DNA of 6,320 nt, taken from positions 1 through 6,320 of the forward strand of contig DASTSO010000074.1 of assembly GCA_035760645.1 (NCBI GenBank), read 5' to 3'. Positions 1-5,617 of this stretch are shown here, one piece after another. A program made the translations under genes and the position numbers. Source of the stretch: DASSTY01 sp035760645. Its GTDB lineage: Bacteria > Gemmatimonadota > Gemmatimonadetes > Gemmatimonadales > GWC2-71-9. Within the stretch, counting starts at the first letter, position 1; every line of letters starts with the position of its first letter. The notes beneath the pieces were generated by a model. It searched no databases, was not told the origin of the DNA, and saw only the letters and a list, made by a program, of their open reading frames with translations.

Positions 1-195
1 GGCGACCGGCCGGGCGACGTGGCGGTCGTCCTGGGCGCCGAGCCGGCGGACCTGGCGCCGTTCTTCGCCGAGACCACGGTCGCTGCGCGCGTGGACGACT
101 CGTGGGCCGTCGAGCGCCACGTGCCGATCGTCGTCGCGCGCGGGCCGCGCGCGCCGCTCCAGGCGGTGTGGCCCCGGCTGGCGGGGCGGAACTAG
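1..195 (+). CDS. C-terminal fragment of a probable ArnT/GT39-like membrane glycosyltransferase
   Basis: An open frame enters from the left edge in frame 1 and ends at TAG (193-195), giving 64 residues; the start lies outside the window. The visible tail reads as a small soluble segment: a hydrophobic strand (VAVVLGAE), an acidic 'DLAPFFAETTVAARVDD' stretch, then 'VPIVVARGPRAPLQAVWPRL'. The combination of a short FF-x-x-T/V-x-V-A-A-R strand, then 'P-(I/V)-x-V-x-R-G-x-R-x-P-L-x-x-x-WP', resembles the extreme C-terminus of bacterial GT39/ArnT-type glycosyltransferases, which use polyprenyl-phosphate sugars at the membrane. No membrane helix or catalytic residue of that family lies within the fragment, so the family call rests on a remembered tail pattern only. 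That the frame is coding is better supported, by codon bias and by the following gap. It could also be the tail of another membrane or soluble protein. Confidence 0.5.
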   Translation, partial: GDRPGDVAVVLGAEPADLAPFFAETTVAARVDDSWAVERHVPIVVARGPRAPLQAVWPRLAGRN

Positions 196-203
196 CGCCG
201 CAG

Positions 204-232
204 TCCGCCGGCCCGTGTATTCCGCCGGTCCG
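204..232 (+). repeat. Pair of 12-bp direct repeats upstream of the Ig/propeller lipoprotein
   Basis: TCCGCCGGCCCG (204-215) and TCCGCCGGTCCG (221-232) match at 11 of 12 positions and start 17 bp apart. They lie in the 103-bp gap between the partial gene and the lipoprotein. Just downstream, at 243-248, TACCTT is a weak -10-like hexamer, but no convincing -35 partner stands at a suitable distance. The repeat may be an operator or chance in GC-rich DNA. No other element is evident in this gap. Confidence 0.3.
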
Positions 233-298
233 ACCGCGCCGCTACCTTAGTTGTATCCCCGACATCACAGCATCCGCACATCCCGGAGCTTCACACCC

Positions 299-2038
299 AT
301 GTCCTTCCTACGACGGGGGGCGACCGCCGTCGCGTGCGCCCTGCTCGCCGCATGCGGCGGCGGCGAGGGCGGCCTCGGCCCCTCCGCCTCGGTGCAGGTC
401 GACCCCACCTCGCTCACGATTCCCCAGCAGCAGAGCCAACAGTTGACCGTCTCGGTGCTGGACGGCGATGGCGCCCTGCTCGCCGGGGTGCCGGTCACCT
501 TCGCGTCGAGCGATACGAACCTCGTCACGGTCAGCCCGACCGGACTCGTGCGCTCGGTCGGCCCGGCCGGCCAGGCCACGGTGGTGGTGAAGGCCAAGGG
601 CGTCACGAAGAGTGCCGCCGTCCCGGTGACGGTGACGGCGACCTCGGACCACATCGTGGTCACGCCGAATCCGGGGGCGGTGCCGCAGAAGGGCACCCTG
701 CAGCTCGACGCCCAGCTCGTCGACCGCGTCGGCCAGCCGATCCCCGGGGCCGTCCTCGGCTTCAGCAGCTCGGACCCGAACATCCTGAGCGTCTCGCCCA
801 CCGGCCTCGTCACCTCGGCGGGCCCGGCCGGCCAGGCGACGATCTTCATCACCACCGGCGAGCTCACGGCCCAGACGGTGATCGCGGTGACGCAGGTGCC
901 GACCACGCTGGTCGTGCGGCCCGCCCCGATCCTCCTCGGCACCGGCCAGCAGCTGCGGATTTCGGCGTCGGTGCTCGACGCGGTCGGCACGCCGATGCCG
1001 GGCCAGGCGTTCGGGTACACGGCGACCCCGACCGGCATCATCACGGTCGACGGAACGGGCCTGCTCTCCTCGGTCGGCCCCATCGGCAACGGCACGCTGA
1101 GCGTGACGAGCGGAACCCTGCGCACGGACGTGGCCGTCTCGGTCGTCTCGGCCGCGCATCCGACGAACATGGCGATCAGCGCCCACGTGGAGCTCGCCAG
1201 CCCGGCCTTCGCGGCGGTGGTCTCGGCGTCCGCCAAGGTGTACGTCGTCGGGCTCTACGGCACCCTGGCCTACGGCACCCTGGCGAGCAACGCGCTGACC
1301 AGCACCTCGCTCGGCAGCCAACTGACCGCGCTGGTCGCCAACGCCGCGGGCGACCGGCTCTGGGTCGGGAACGCGCCCGCCGGCGGCCTCACCGAGTTCG
1401 ACGTCTCCGGCGAGACGCCGGGCGCGCTCGGCACGGTGACCGGTCTGGTCGGCACGGTGTTCGACGTGAAGCTGTCGCCGGACGGGCAGCGCGTCTATGC
1501 CAGCACCAGCGACGGGAAGGTCTACGTCGTCGACGCCGCGACGCGCACGGTGACCAACACCTTCGACATCGGCGGCGGCATCGTGCACCTCGTGCGGCAC
1601 CCGTCCCAGCCGCTGCTGTATGCGAGCGCGCCGAACGAGGTGAAGGTGGTCGAGATCGACCTTCAGACCCAGGCGGTTCGGACCCTCCTCTCCTCCGGCG
1701 CGCGGCCGCAGGCGCTCGCGCTCTCGCCCGACGCGAGCGAGCTGTACGTGGCGGACGAGACCGGCGCGGTCAAGGTCATCACCCTCGCGACCGGCGCGAC
1801 CCAGAGCATCGGCCTCGGCTGCGGCGCGTACGGCATGGTGATGACGCCCGACGGCATGCAGCTCTACGTCACCTGCCCGATGTACGGCGCCGGCGAGGTG
1901 AAGGTCGTCGACCGTGCGACCCGGGCGGTGGTGGGCACGATCCAGACGAACGGCACGCCGCGCCGCCCGGGGGTGAGCCCCGACGGGTTCACGGTCGTCG
2001 TTCCCAACGAGCAGGGCTGGGTGGACTACATCCGCTGA
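299..2038 (+). CDS. Lipoprotein with three Ig-like (BIG2-type) domains and a YVTN beta-propeller
   Basis: This is predicted to be an exported, lipid-anchored envelope protein of 579 residues; its ligand is unknown. I chose the ATG at 299 because GGAG sits at 285-288 and because it yields a compact type II signal peptide: basic MSFLRR, a hydrophobic core, and the lipobox L-A-A-C with Cys19 as the lipidated residue. A TTG 48 bases upstream is in frame but would add a polar leader that spoils the signal. A low-complexity Gly-rich linker follows. Three Ig-like modules of about 85 residues cover roughly 31-113, 116-198 and 201-284. Each has the pattern 'V-x-P ... Q-L ... V-D-G-x-G-x-x-x-P-G ... 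V-S-P-T-G-L-V-x-S-x-G-P-A-G-Q-A-T', degenerate in the third. Residues 289-579 form a beta-propeller with YVTN-type blades ('SPDGQRVYAS', 'KVYVVDAATRTV', 'SPDASELYVAD', 'TPDGMQLYVTC'). Cys508 and Cys526 fall in adjacent strands and could form a disulfide. Domain families are recognised by pattern; the binding role is inferred. Confidence 0.9.
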   Translation: MSFLRRGATAVACALLAACGGGEGGLGPSASVQVDPTSLTIPQQQSQQLTVSVLDGDGALLAGVPVTFASSDTNLVTVSPTGLVRSVGPAGQATVVVKAKGVTKSAAVPVTVTATSDHIVVTPNPGAVPQKGTLQLDAQLVDRVGQPIPGAVLGFSSSDPNILSVSPTGLVTSAGPAGQATIFITTGELTAQTVIAVTQVPTTLVVRPAPILLGTGQQLRISASVLDAVGTPMPGQAFGYTATPTGIITVDGTGLLSSVGPIGNGTLSVTSGTLRTDVAVSVVSAAHPTNMAISAHVELASPAFAAVVSASAKVYVVGLYGTLAYGTLASNALTSTSLGSQLTALVANAAGDRLWVGNAPAGGLTEFDVSGETPGALGTVTGLVGTVFDVKLSPDGQRVYASTSDGKVYVVDAATRTVTNTFDIGGGIVHLVRHPSQPLLYASAPNEVKVVEIDLQTQAVRTLLSSGARPQALALSPDASELYVADETGAVKVITLATGATQSIGLGCGAYGMVMTPDGMQLYVTCPMYGAGEVKVVDRATRAVVGTIQTNGTPRRPGVSPDGFTVVVPNEQGWVDYIR

Positions 2039-2065
2039 GGCGGGCCCGGCGCGACGGGCGGGGTC

Positions 2066-2095
2066 TTGTGCCGCTCGCGCGCCGCTGGTTATCAT
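2066..2095 (+). promoter_or_regulatory. Candidate sigma-70-like promoter for the small lipoprotein
   Basis: TTGTGC (2066-2071) and TATCAT (2090-2095) are separated by 18 bp. The -10 matches the TATAAT consensus at five of six positions and the -35 matches at three of six. This is one of the few A/T-rich spots in the 212-bp gap after the large lipoprotein stop. Transcription would begin near 2102, leaving a leader of about 150 nt that contains the 11-bp repeat array. The call is made by eye, and sigma-factor preferences in this lineage may differ from the E. coli consensus. Confidence 0.4.
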
Positions 2096-2131
2096 CTTCG
2101 CCCCGCTGCGACATTCTGTCCGATCCGACCC

Positions 2132-2186
2132 ACAGCACGACGACAGTACGCTCACAGTACGGCCACAGTATGGCCGCAGTACGGGC
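2132..2186 (+). repeat. Five tandem copies of an 11-bp unit, consensus ACAGTACGGCC
   Basis: The copies are ACAGCACGACG (2132-2142), ACAGTACGCTC (2143-2153), ACAGTACGGCC (2154-2164), ACAGTATGGCC (2165-2175) and GCAGTACGGGC (2176-2186). The seven-base core (A/G)CAG(T/C)A(C/T) recurs without phase slip every 11 bp, about one helical turn, so all copies face the same side of the DNA. The outer copies are the most diverged. The array lies 64 bp before the small lipoprotein's start codon and downstream of the candidate promoter. Regular 11-bp direct repeats resemble the spacing used by OmpR/PhoB-family response regulators, but the sequence itself matches no box I know. A slippage-generated leader repeat is the alternative. 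Confidence 0.75.
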
Positions 2187-2236
2187 GCATGCGCCGACCG
2201 GCGCGGGCGAGCATCCGATCCACGTCTCATCACGGC

Positions 2237-2243
2237 AAAGGAG
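2237..2243 (+). promoter_or_regulatory. Strong ribosome binding site of the small lipoprotein
   Basis: AAAGGAG ends 7 nt before the ATG at 2251. It is the clearest Shine-Dalgarno sequence in the window. It settles the start of the small lipoprotein, whose reading frame is open far upstream through the previous gene. Confidence 0.85.
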
Positions 2244-2250
2244 CAAGCAC

Positions 2251-2664
2251 ATGCGGTTCTTCCGTGGGATCATCGCGTCCATGGCGGTCGTCGGCGTCCT
2301 CGCCTGCGGCGGCGACAAGACCGGCCCGGACGAGGGCAGCGGCGGCACCGGCACGACCCTCAGCGGCACCTACAAGCTGAAGAGCGTCGCCGGCCAGTCG
2401 CTGCCGATCGAGGATCCGGAGTCGGGCAGCAGCCTCGACAGCGGCTCGGCGGCGTTCACGACCGACGGCAACGTCACCGTCAAGTTCAACTTCACGGGCG
2501 AGGCCGACGAGTCGTACACGGGCACCTACGTCCGCAACGACGCCGACGTCACCGTGACCCTGGACGACGCGGGCGAGACGTTCGAGCTCCCGGGCACGGT
2601 CTCGAACAACGGCAACCGGATCACGATCGATCTGGGCGGCGCGCCGCTCGTCTTCGAGAAGTAA
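2251..2664 (+). CDS. Small secreted lipoprotein with a lipocalin-like or beta-sandwich domain, function unknown
   Basis: This 137-residue protein begins with a type II signal peptide: MRFFR, the hydrophobic IIASMAVVGV, then the lipobox V-L-A-C with Cys19. A short Gly/Ser/Thr/Asp linker (20-37) leads to a beta-rich domain, 'LSGTYKLKSVAGQSLP' (37-52), followed by alternating hydrophobic strands with Gly/Asn turns up to 'IDLGGAPLVFEK'. The G-x-Y-x-L-x-S-V-x-G-x-x-LP core recurs, as I recall, in small lipoproteins of Gemmatimonadota and related bacteria, usually annotated as hypothetical or lipocalin-like; no biochemical role is known to me. The domain is strongly acidic (for example IEDPESGS and DDAGETFE). 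The start is fixed by the signal peptide and the AAAGGAG site. It appears to be a single-gene unit with its own promoter-like sequence and a hairpin 27 bp after the stop. Membership of a lipocalin fold is an inference from the strand pattern. Confidence 0.88.
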   Translation: MRFFRGIIASMAVVGVLACGGDKTGPDEGSGGTGTTLSGTYKLKSVAGQSLPIEDPESGSSLDSGSAAFTTDGNVTVKFNFTGEADESYTGTYVRNDADVTVTLDDAGETFELPGTVSNNGNRITIDLGGAPLVFEK

Positions 2665-2690
2665 GCGCGAAAGCGCGGAAGCGCCCGAAC

Positions 2691-2733
2691 GCGACGAGCG
2701 CCCGCACCGGACTCCGGTGCGGGCGCTCGTCGT
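2691..2733. terminator. Long perfect hairpin between convergent genes, probable bidirectional terminator
   Basis: Arms at 2692-2711 and 2713-2732 are exact reverse complements over 20 bp around a single central C, and a G-T wobble extends the stem by one pair at 2691/2733. Allowing for a realistic loop, the RNA stem is about 18 bp and very GC-rich. It lies 27 bp past the stop of the + strand lipoprotein and 52 bp past the stop of the - strand transporter gene, where both transcription units need to end. Neither side has a real T-tract (only TT on the + side), so it may be a U-tract-less terminator or an mRNA 3'-end stabiliser. A tiny GCGC-GAAA-GCGC hairpin with a GNRA-type loop (2665-2676) directly follows the lipoprotein stop. 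Confidence 0.75.
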
Positions 2734-2784
2734 TCCGGCGACCGCCGCAGCGGCGCATGCGGCGCTGCGCGCCGTCGCGTGGCG

Positions 2785-4404
2785 CTACGCGCCGCTCTCG
2801 GCCCCGGCCGCCGCGCGCAGCGCGCAGCGGGCCATGTCGCGCCCGAGCGTGCGGAGCGCGCCGAGGATGACGACGCCGCCCAGGATGGAGACGGCGGGCA
2901 GCAGCAGGATCGCGCGGTCGAGCCCGAAGCGGTCGGAGAGCGCGCCGACCAGCGGGAATGCGATCGCGTCGCCCGCGACGTGGATGAAGAGGAGGTAGGC
3001 GCCCATCACGGTGGCGCTGATGCGCGCCGGGACGACGTCGAAGATGGCGGCGCCGATCGGGCCGTTGTACCAGCTCAGGAAGAAGAACGCGGCGGCGAAG
3101 ACGGGCACGAAGAGCGCGAGGTCGCGGATCGTGAGGCACCAGAGCGCGAGCGGACCGCCGACGAGGAAGCCCGCGGCGACGGTGACGACGCGCCCCGTCT
3201 CCCAGCGCCGCCGGAGCCAGTCGGCGAAGATGCCGCCGAACACGGTGCCCGTGGTGCCGGCGATGAGGCCCCACTTGCCGAGCAGCGTCGAGGCCGCGGC
3301 GGCGCTGAGGCCCAGCTCGCGCGAGATGAACGTCGGCCCCCACCCCACCAGCCCGTTCATCCCGAACGAGATCAGCGCCCCCGCGGCGAAGACGAAGACG
3401 AGCGTCGGCGTGCGCAGCACGGTGCGCCCGGCGCGCATCAGCTCGTCGAAGGCGCTCTCGAGCTCCTCGCCGAAGGCGGCCTCGGCCGGCTCGATCGCGT
3501 CGAGCGGCGCGCCGTCGGCGGCCGCCCCGGCCGGGGCGGGCGCCGCGCGCGCGCGGAAGAGGCGCACCCAGCGCAGCACCGTGAGCGCGAGCCCCACGGC
3601 GGTGGCGGCGGCGAACACGGCGGCGTCGAGCCGGCTGTCGGCGCCGCGGCGCACGGTGATGACCCAGGCGGCGACGGCGCCGATGACGAGCGCGAGGGCC
3701 AGCGGCCAGAGGTGCCGCGCCAGCCCGCGGAGCCCGAGCCCCAGGTCGCGCAGGTGGAGCGGCTCGCCGGGCGGGCGCGCCGGGTCCTTCAGCTCGGCGG
3801 CGAGGATGGCGCAGAGAAAGCCCGGCAGCCCCACCACCATGAACGCCGCGCGCCAGCCCCAGTGGTGCTCGATGAGCCCGCCGAGGAGAATGCCGAGCAC
3901 CCCGCCCAGGGCGATCCCCGAGTTGAGGAGCCCCATCGCCATCGCGCGGCCGCGGCCGGGGAAGAAGTCGGCGACGAGGCTCGAGGCGGCGGGGCCGTAG
4001 GCCGCCTCGCCGATGCCGACCGAGGCGCGGCAGACGAAGAGCTGCCAGAAGTTGCGGACGAAGCCGCCGAGGAAGGTGAACGCGCTCCAGAAGGCGACGC
4101 CGCCGGCGATCACGGTGCGGCGGCTCCGCAGGTCGCTCAGCACGCCGAACGGGAGCGCGGCGACCGAGAAGACGAGGATGTAGGCCGAGCCGAGCCAGCC
4201 GAGCTGCGCGTCCGAGAGCCCGAGGTCGTGCTTGATCGGGTCGAAGAGCGCGAAGATGACGTTGCGGTCGAGGTAGTTGAGCAGGTTGATGAGCGCGAGC
4301 AGCCCGAGCGCGTACCAGGCGTAGCCGCCCGTGGTCGCGGGACGCGAAGGCCCGGCGGTCTCGCCGGGCCTGGCAGCAGCGGAAGTGGGGGCGCGCGTGG
4401 TCAC
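2785..4404 (-). CDS. Spinster-like MFS transporter with an extra central membrane pair
   Basis: This 539-residue inner-membrane transporter is the last gene of the - strand cluster. The start is GTG at 4404; no other start codon lies between it and the first helix, and the ribosome site is weak (GGTGAA). After a polar tail, TM1 (about 29-48) carries 'NYLDRN', typical of Spinster-like MFS proteins. MFS motif A, G-V-L-S-D-L-R-S-R-R (87-96), lies between TM2 and TM3. 'RASVGIGEAAYGPAA' (126-140) is the TM4 region and 'GLLNSGIALGGVLG' (158-171) TM5. The C-terminal half (333-517) repeats the six-helix plan, with a second motif A-like 'G-G-I-F-A-D-W-L-R-R-R' (390-400). Between the halves lies about 130 residues instead of a short loop, with two more hydrophobic segments (about 233-251 and 262-279) and an acidic stretch (300-322). 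Family members are usually near 420-450 residues. The substrate is not predictable; proximity to an amine enzyme suggests a related small molecule, by inference. Confidence 0.9.
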   Translation of the reverse strand: MTTRAPTSAAARPGETAGPSRPATTGGYAWYALGLLALINLLNYLDRNVIFALFDPIKHDLGLSDAQLGWLGSAYILVFSVAALPFGVLSDLRSRRTVIAGGVAFWSAFTFLGGFVRNFWQLFVCRASVGIGEAAYGPAASSLVADFFPGRGRAMAMGLLNSGIALGGVLGILLGGLIEHHWGWRAAFMVVGLPGFLCAILAAELKDPARPPGEPLHLRDLGLGLRGLARHLWPLALALVIGAVAAWVITVRRGADSRLDAAVFAAATAVGLALTVLRWVRLFRARAAPAPAGAAADGAPLDAIEPAEAAFGEELESAFDELMRAGRTVLRTPTLVFVFAAGALISFGMNGLVGWGPTFISRELGLSAAAASTLLGKWGLIAGTTGTVFGGIFADWLRRRWETGRVVTVAAGFLVGGPLALWCLTIRDLALFVPVFAAAFFFLSWYNGPIGAAIFDVVPARISATVMGAYLLFIHVAGDAIAFPLVGALSDRFGLDRAILLLPAVSILGGVVILGALRTLGRDMARCALRAAAGAESGA

Positions 4405-4435
4405 CGCTTCACCGAGTTCACCGAACGCTTTACCG
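4401..4435 (-). repeat. Short run of TCACCG/CGGTGA repeats at the transporter start
   Basis: On the + strand, TCACCG occurs at 4401-4406, 4409-4414 and 4418-4423, with TTACCG at 4430-4435 (steps of 8, 9 and 12 bp). Read on the - strand they form CGGTGA units leading into the GTG start codon of the MFS gene, almost filling the 37-bp gap after the preceding stop. The run could supply alternative weak ribosome sites or be part of a dispersed intergenic repeat. It is too short to assign. Confidence 0.4.
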
Positions 4436-4441
4436 GGGCCG

Positions 4442-5617
4442 TCACCGCCGCGCGATCGTCTCCGCGCCGCCGGCGCCCGGGTGCACGTGGGCGAGCGACT
4501 CCTCGGCGCGCTGGTCGCGGAAGTCGAGCGCGGCGCGGTACTCGTCGAGGAGCCGCTGCATCATCGACGCGCGCCGCTGGTAGAGCCGCTTGAGCGGCCG
4601 CGGCGCGTGGCGCCCCTTCGCGTAGGCGACGAGGAGCGGGAGCGCGACGGTGCCGTCCAGGTAGCACACCACCGTGCCGGGGAGCTGCGAGGGATCGATC
4701 TTCCCCCAGCTCACCGCCTCCGACGGCGTGGCGCCCGAGAGGCCGCCGGTGTCGGGGCGCGCATCGGTGATCTGCAGGAAGAAGTCGTGCCCCTTCTCGT
4801 CGATGCCCAGGACCTCCTGGATCTGCGGCTCGGTCTGGAGCATGAAGTTCTTCGGACTCCCGCCGCCGACGATGAGCACCCCGCTCTTGCCCTCGGAGCG
4901 CTTCGCCTCGAGGACGATCGCGGCGGTCTCGTTGACGTCGGCCGAGACGTCGAACCGGAGCTTCGAGCCGGCGAGCGCCTGCTCGGCGACGTTCATGCCG
5001 ATCGAACTGTCGCCCGGCGAGCTCGTGTAGATGGGCACGTCGAGCTCGTGCGCGGCGGCGAGCACCGAGCGGCGCTTCGCGCCCAGGGCGCGCTCGCGCT
5101 CGAGCATGAAGCCGCCCAGCAGGTAGTGGTACTCGGCCGAGCTCATCGAGCGCTGGAACTCCTCGCGCGCGCTCACCTCGCGGATGAACTTGTCGGTGGA
5201 GAGCAGCACCGAGTAGTCGAAGAAGATGTCGTAGATGCGCACCACCCCGGCCTCGCGCAGCTCGACGTCGTCGATCGCCGGGGTGCCGCGGTGCAGCCCG
5301 AGGCCGAGCGCGAAGTGGGCGTCGTGGTAGAGGTTCGCGCCGGTCGAGATCATCCAGTCGACGAAGCCCGCCTCCATGAGCGGGATGATCGAGCTCATGC
5401 CGAGGCCGGCGGGCGTCATCGCGCCGGTGAGCGTCATGCCCACCGTCACGTCGGGCTCGAGCATGCGCTGGGTGAAGAGCATGCAGCCCTCGCGCAGCCG
5501 GCCCGCGTTGTAGGCGAGGAAGGCGTTGTCGATCAGGTCGGCCGCGGTCTCCGCGCCGGTGATCGCGTTCGGCTCGATGCGCTGGCCGCGCAGGTACTGG
5601 TGGCTGGGTCGGGTCAT
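4442..5617 (-). CDS. Bacterial deoxyhypusine synthase-like protein (NAD-dependent amine transferase)
   Basis: This 391-residue cytoplasmic protein is clearly of the deoxyhypusine synthase fold family. Family members transfer an aminobutyl group from spermidine through an imine on a lysine, using NAD. The matching signatures in order are 'TLTGAMTPAG' (62-71), 'STGANLYHD' (91-99), 'IYTSSPGDSSIG' (196-207), 'DVSADVNET' (223-231), 'IVGGGSPKNFMLQ' (249-261) and 'SEAVSWGKI' (299-307), with Lys306 equivalent to the catalytic Lys329 of the human enzyme and Glu300 to Glu323. Positions that bind spermidine in the human enzyme differ: His288 aligns with Phe258, Asp243 with Met208 and Asp316 with Leu293 (alignment by eye). 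Together with the absence of eIF5A in bacteria, this argues against true deoxyhypusine synthase activity; a polyamine-forming or other amine reaction is more likely. The ATG at 5617 overlaps the preceding TGA by four bases (ATGA), so translation is probably coupled. The frame is open further upstream, but only as a shadow of the LOG gene. Confidence 0.92.
   Translation of the reverse strand: MTRPSHQYLRGQRIEPNAITGAETAADLIDNAFLAYNAGRLREGCMLFTQRMLEPDVTVGMTLTGAMTPAGLGMSSIIPLMEAGFVDWMISTGANLYHDAHFALGLGLHRGTPAIDDVELREAGVVRIYDIFFDYSVLLSTDKFIREVSAREEFQRSMSSAEYHYLLGGFMLERERALGAKRRSVLAAAHELDVPIYTSSPGDSSIGMNVAEQALAGSKLRFDVSADVNETAAIVLEAKRSEGKSGVLIVGGGSPKNFMLQTEPQIQEVLGIDEKGHDFFLQITDARPDTGGLSGATPSEAVSWGKIDPSQLPGTVVCYLDGTVALPLLVAYAKGRHAPRPLKRLYQRRASMMQRLLDEYRAALDFRDQRAEESLAHVHPGAGGAETIARR

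Noticed and set aside
220..248. Promoter TTCCGC - 17 bp - TACCTT before the large lipoprotein
   Set aside because: Only two and three of six positions match the consensus hexamers, too weak to annotate.
308..2233. 641-residue open frame on the - strand opposite the large lipoprotein
   Set aside because: It is Arg/Asp/His-rich, has no recognisable domain and mirrors the codon bias of the + strand gene; long antisense frames are expected at this GC content.
334..2250. Upstream extension of the small lipoprotein's frame through the previous gene
   Set aside because: The stretch is Arg/Pro/Gly-rich shadow sequence. The signal peptide, lipobox and AAAGGAG site fix the start at 2251.
2779..4593. 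604-residue + strand frame opposite the MFS gene
   Set aside because: It is a Glu/Arg/Ala-rich antisense shadow with no domains; the - strand frame has clear MFS helices and motifs.
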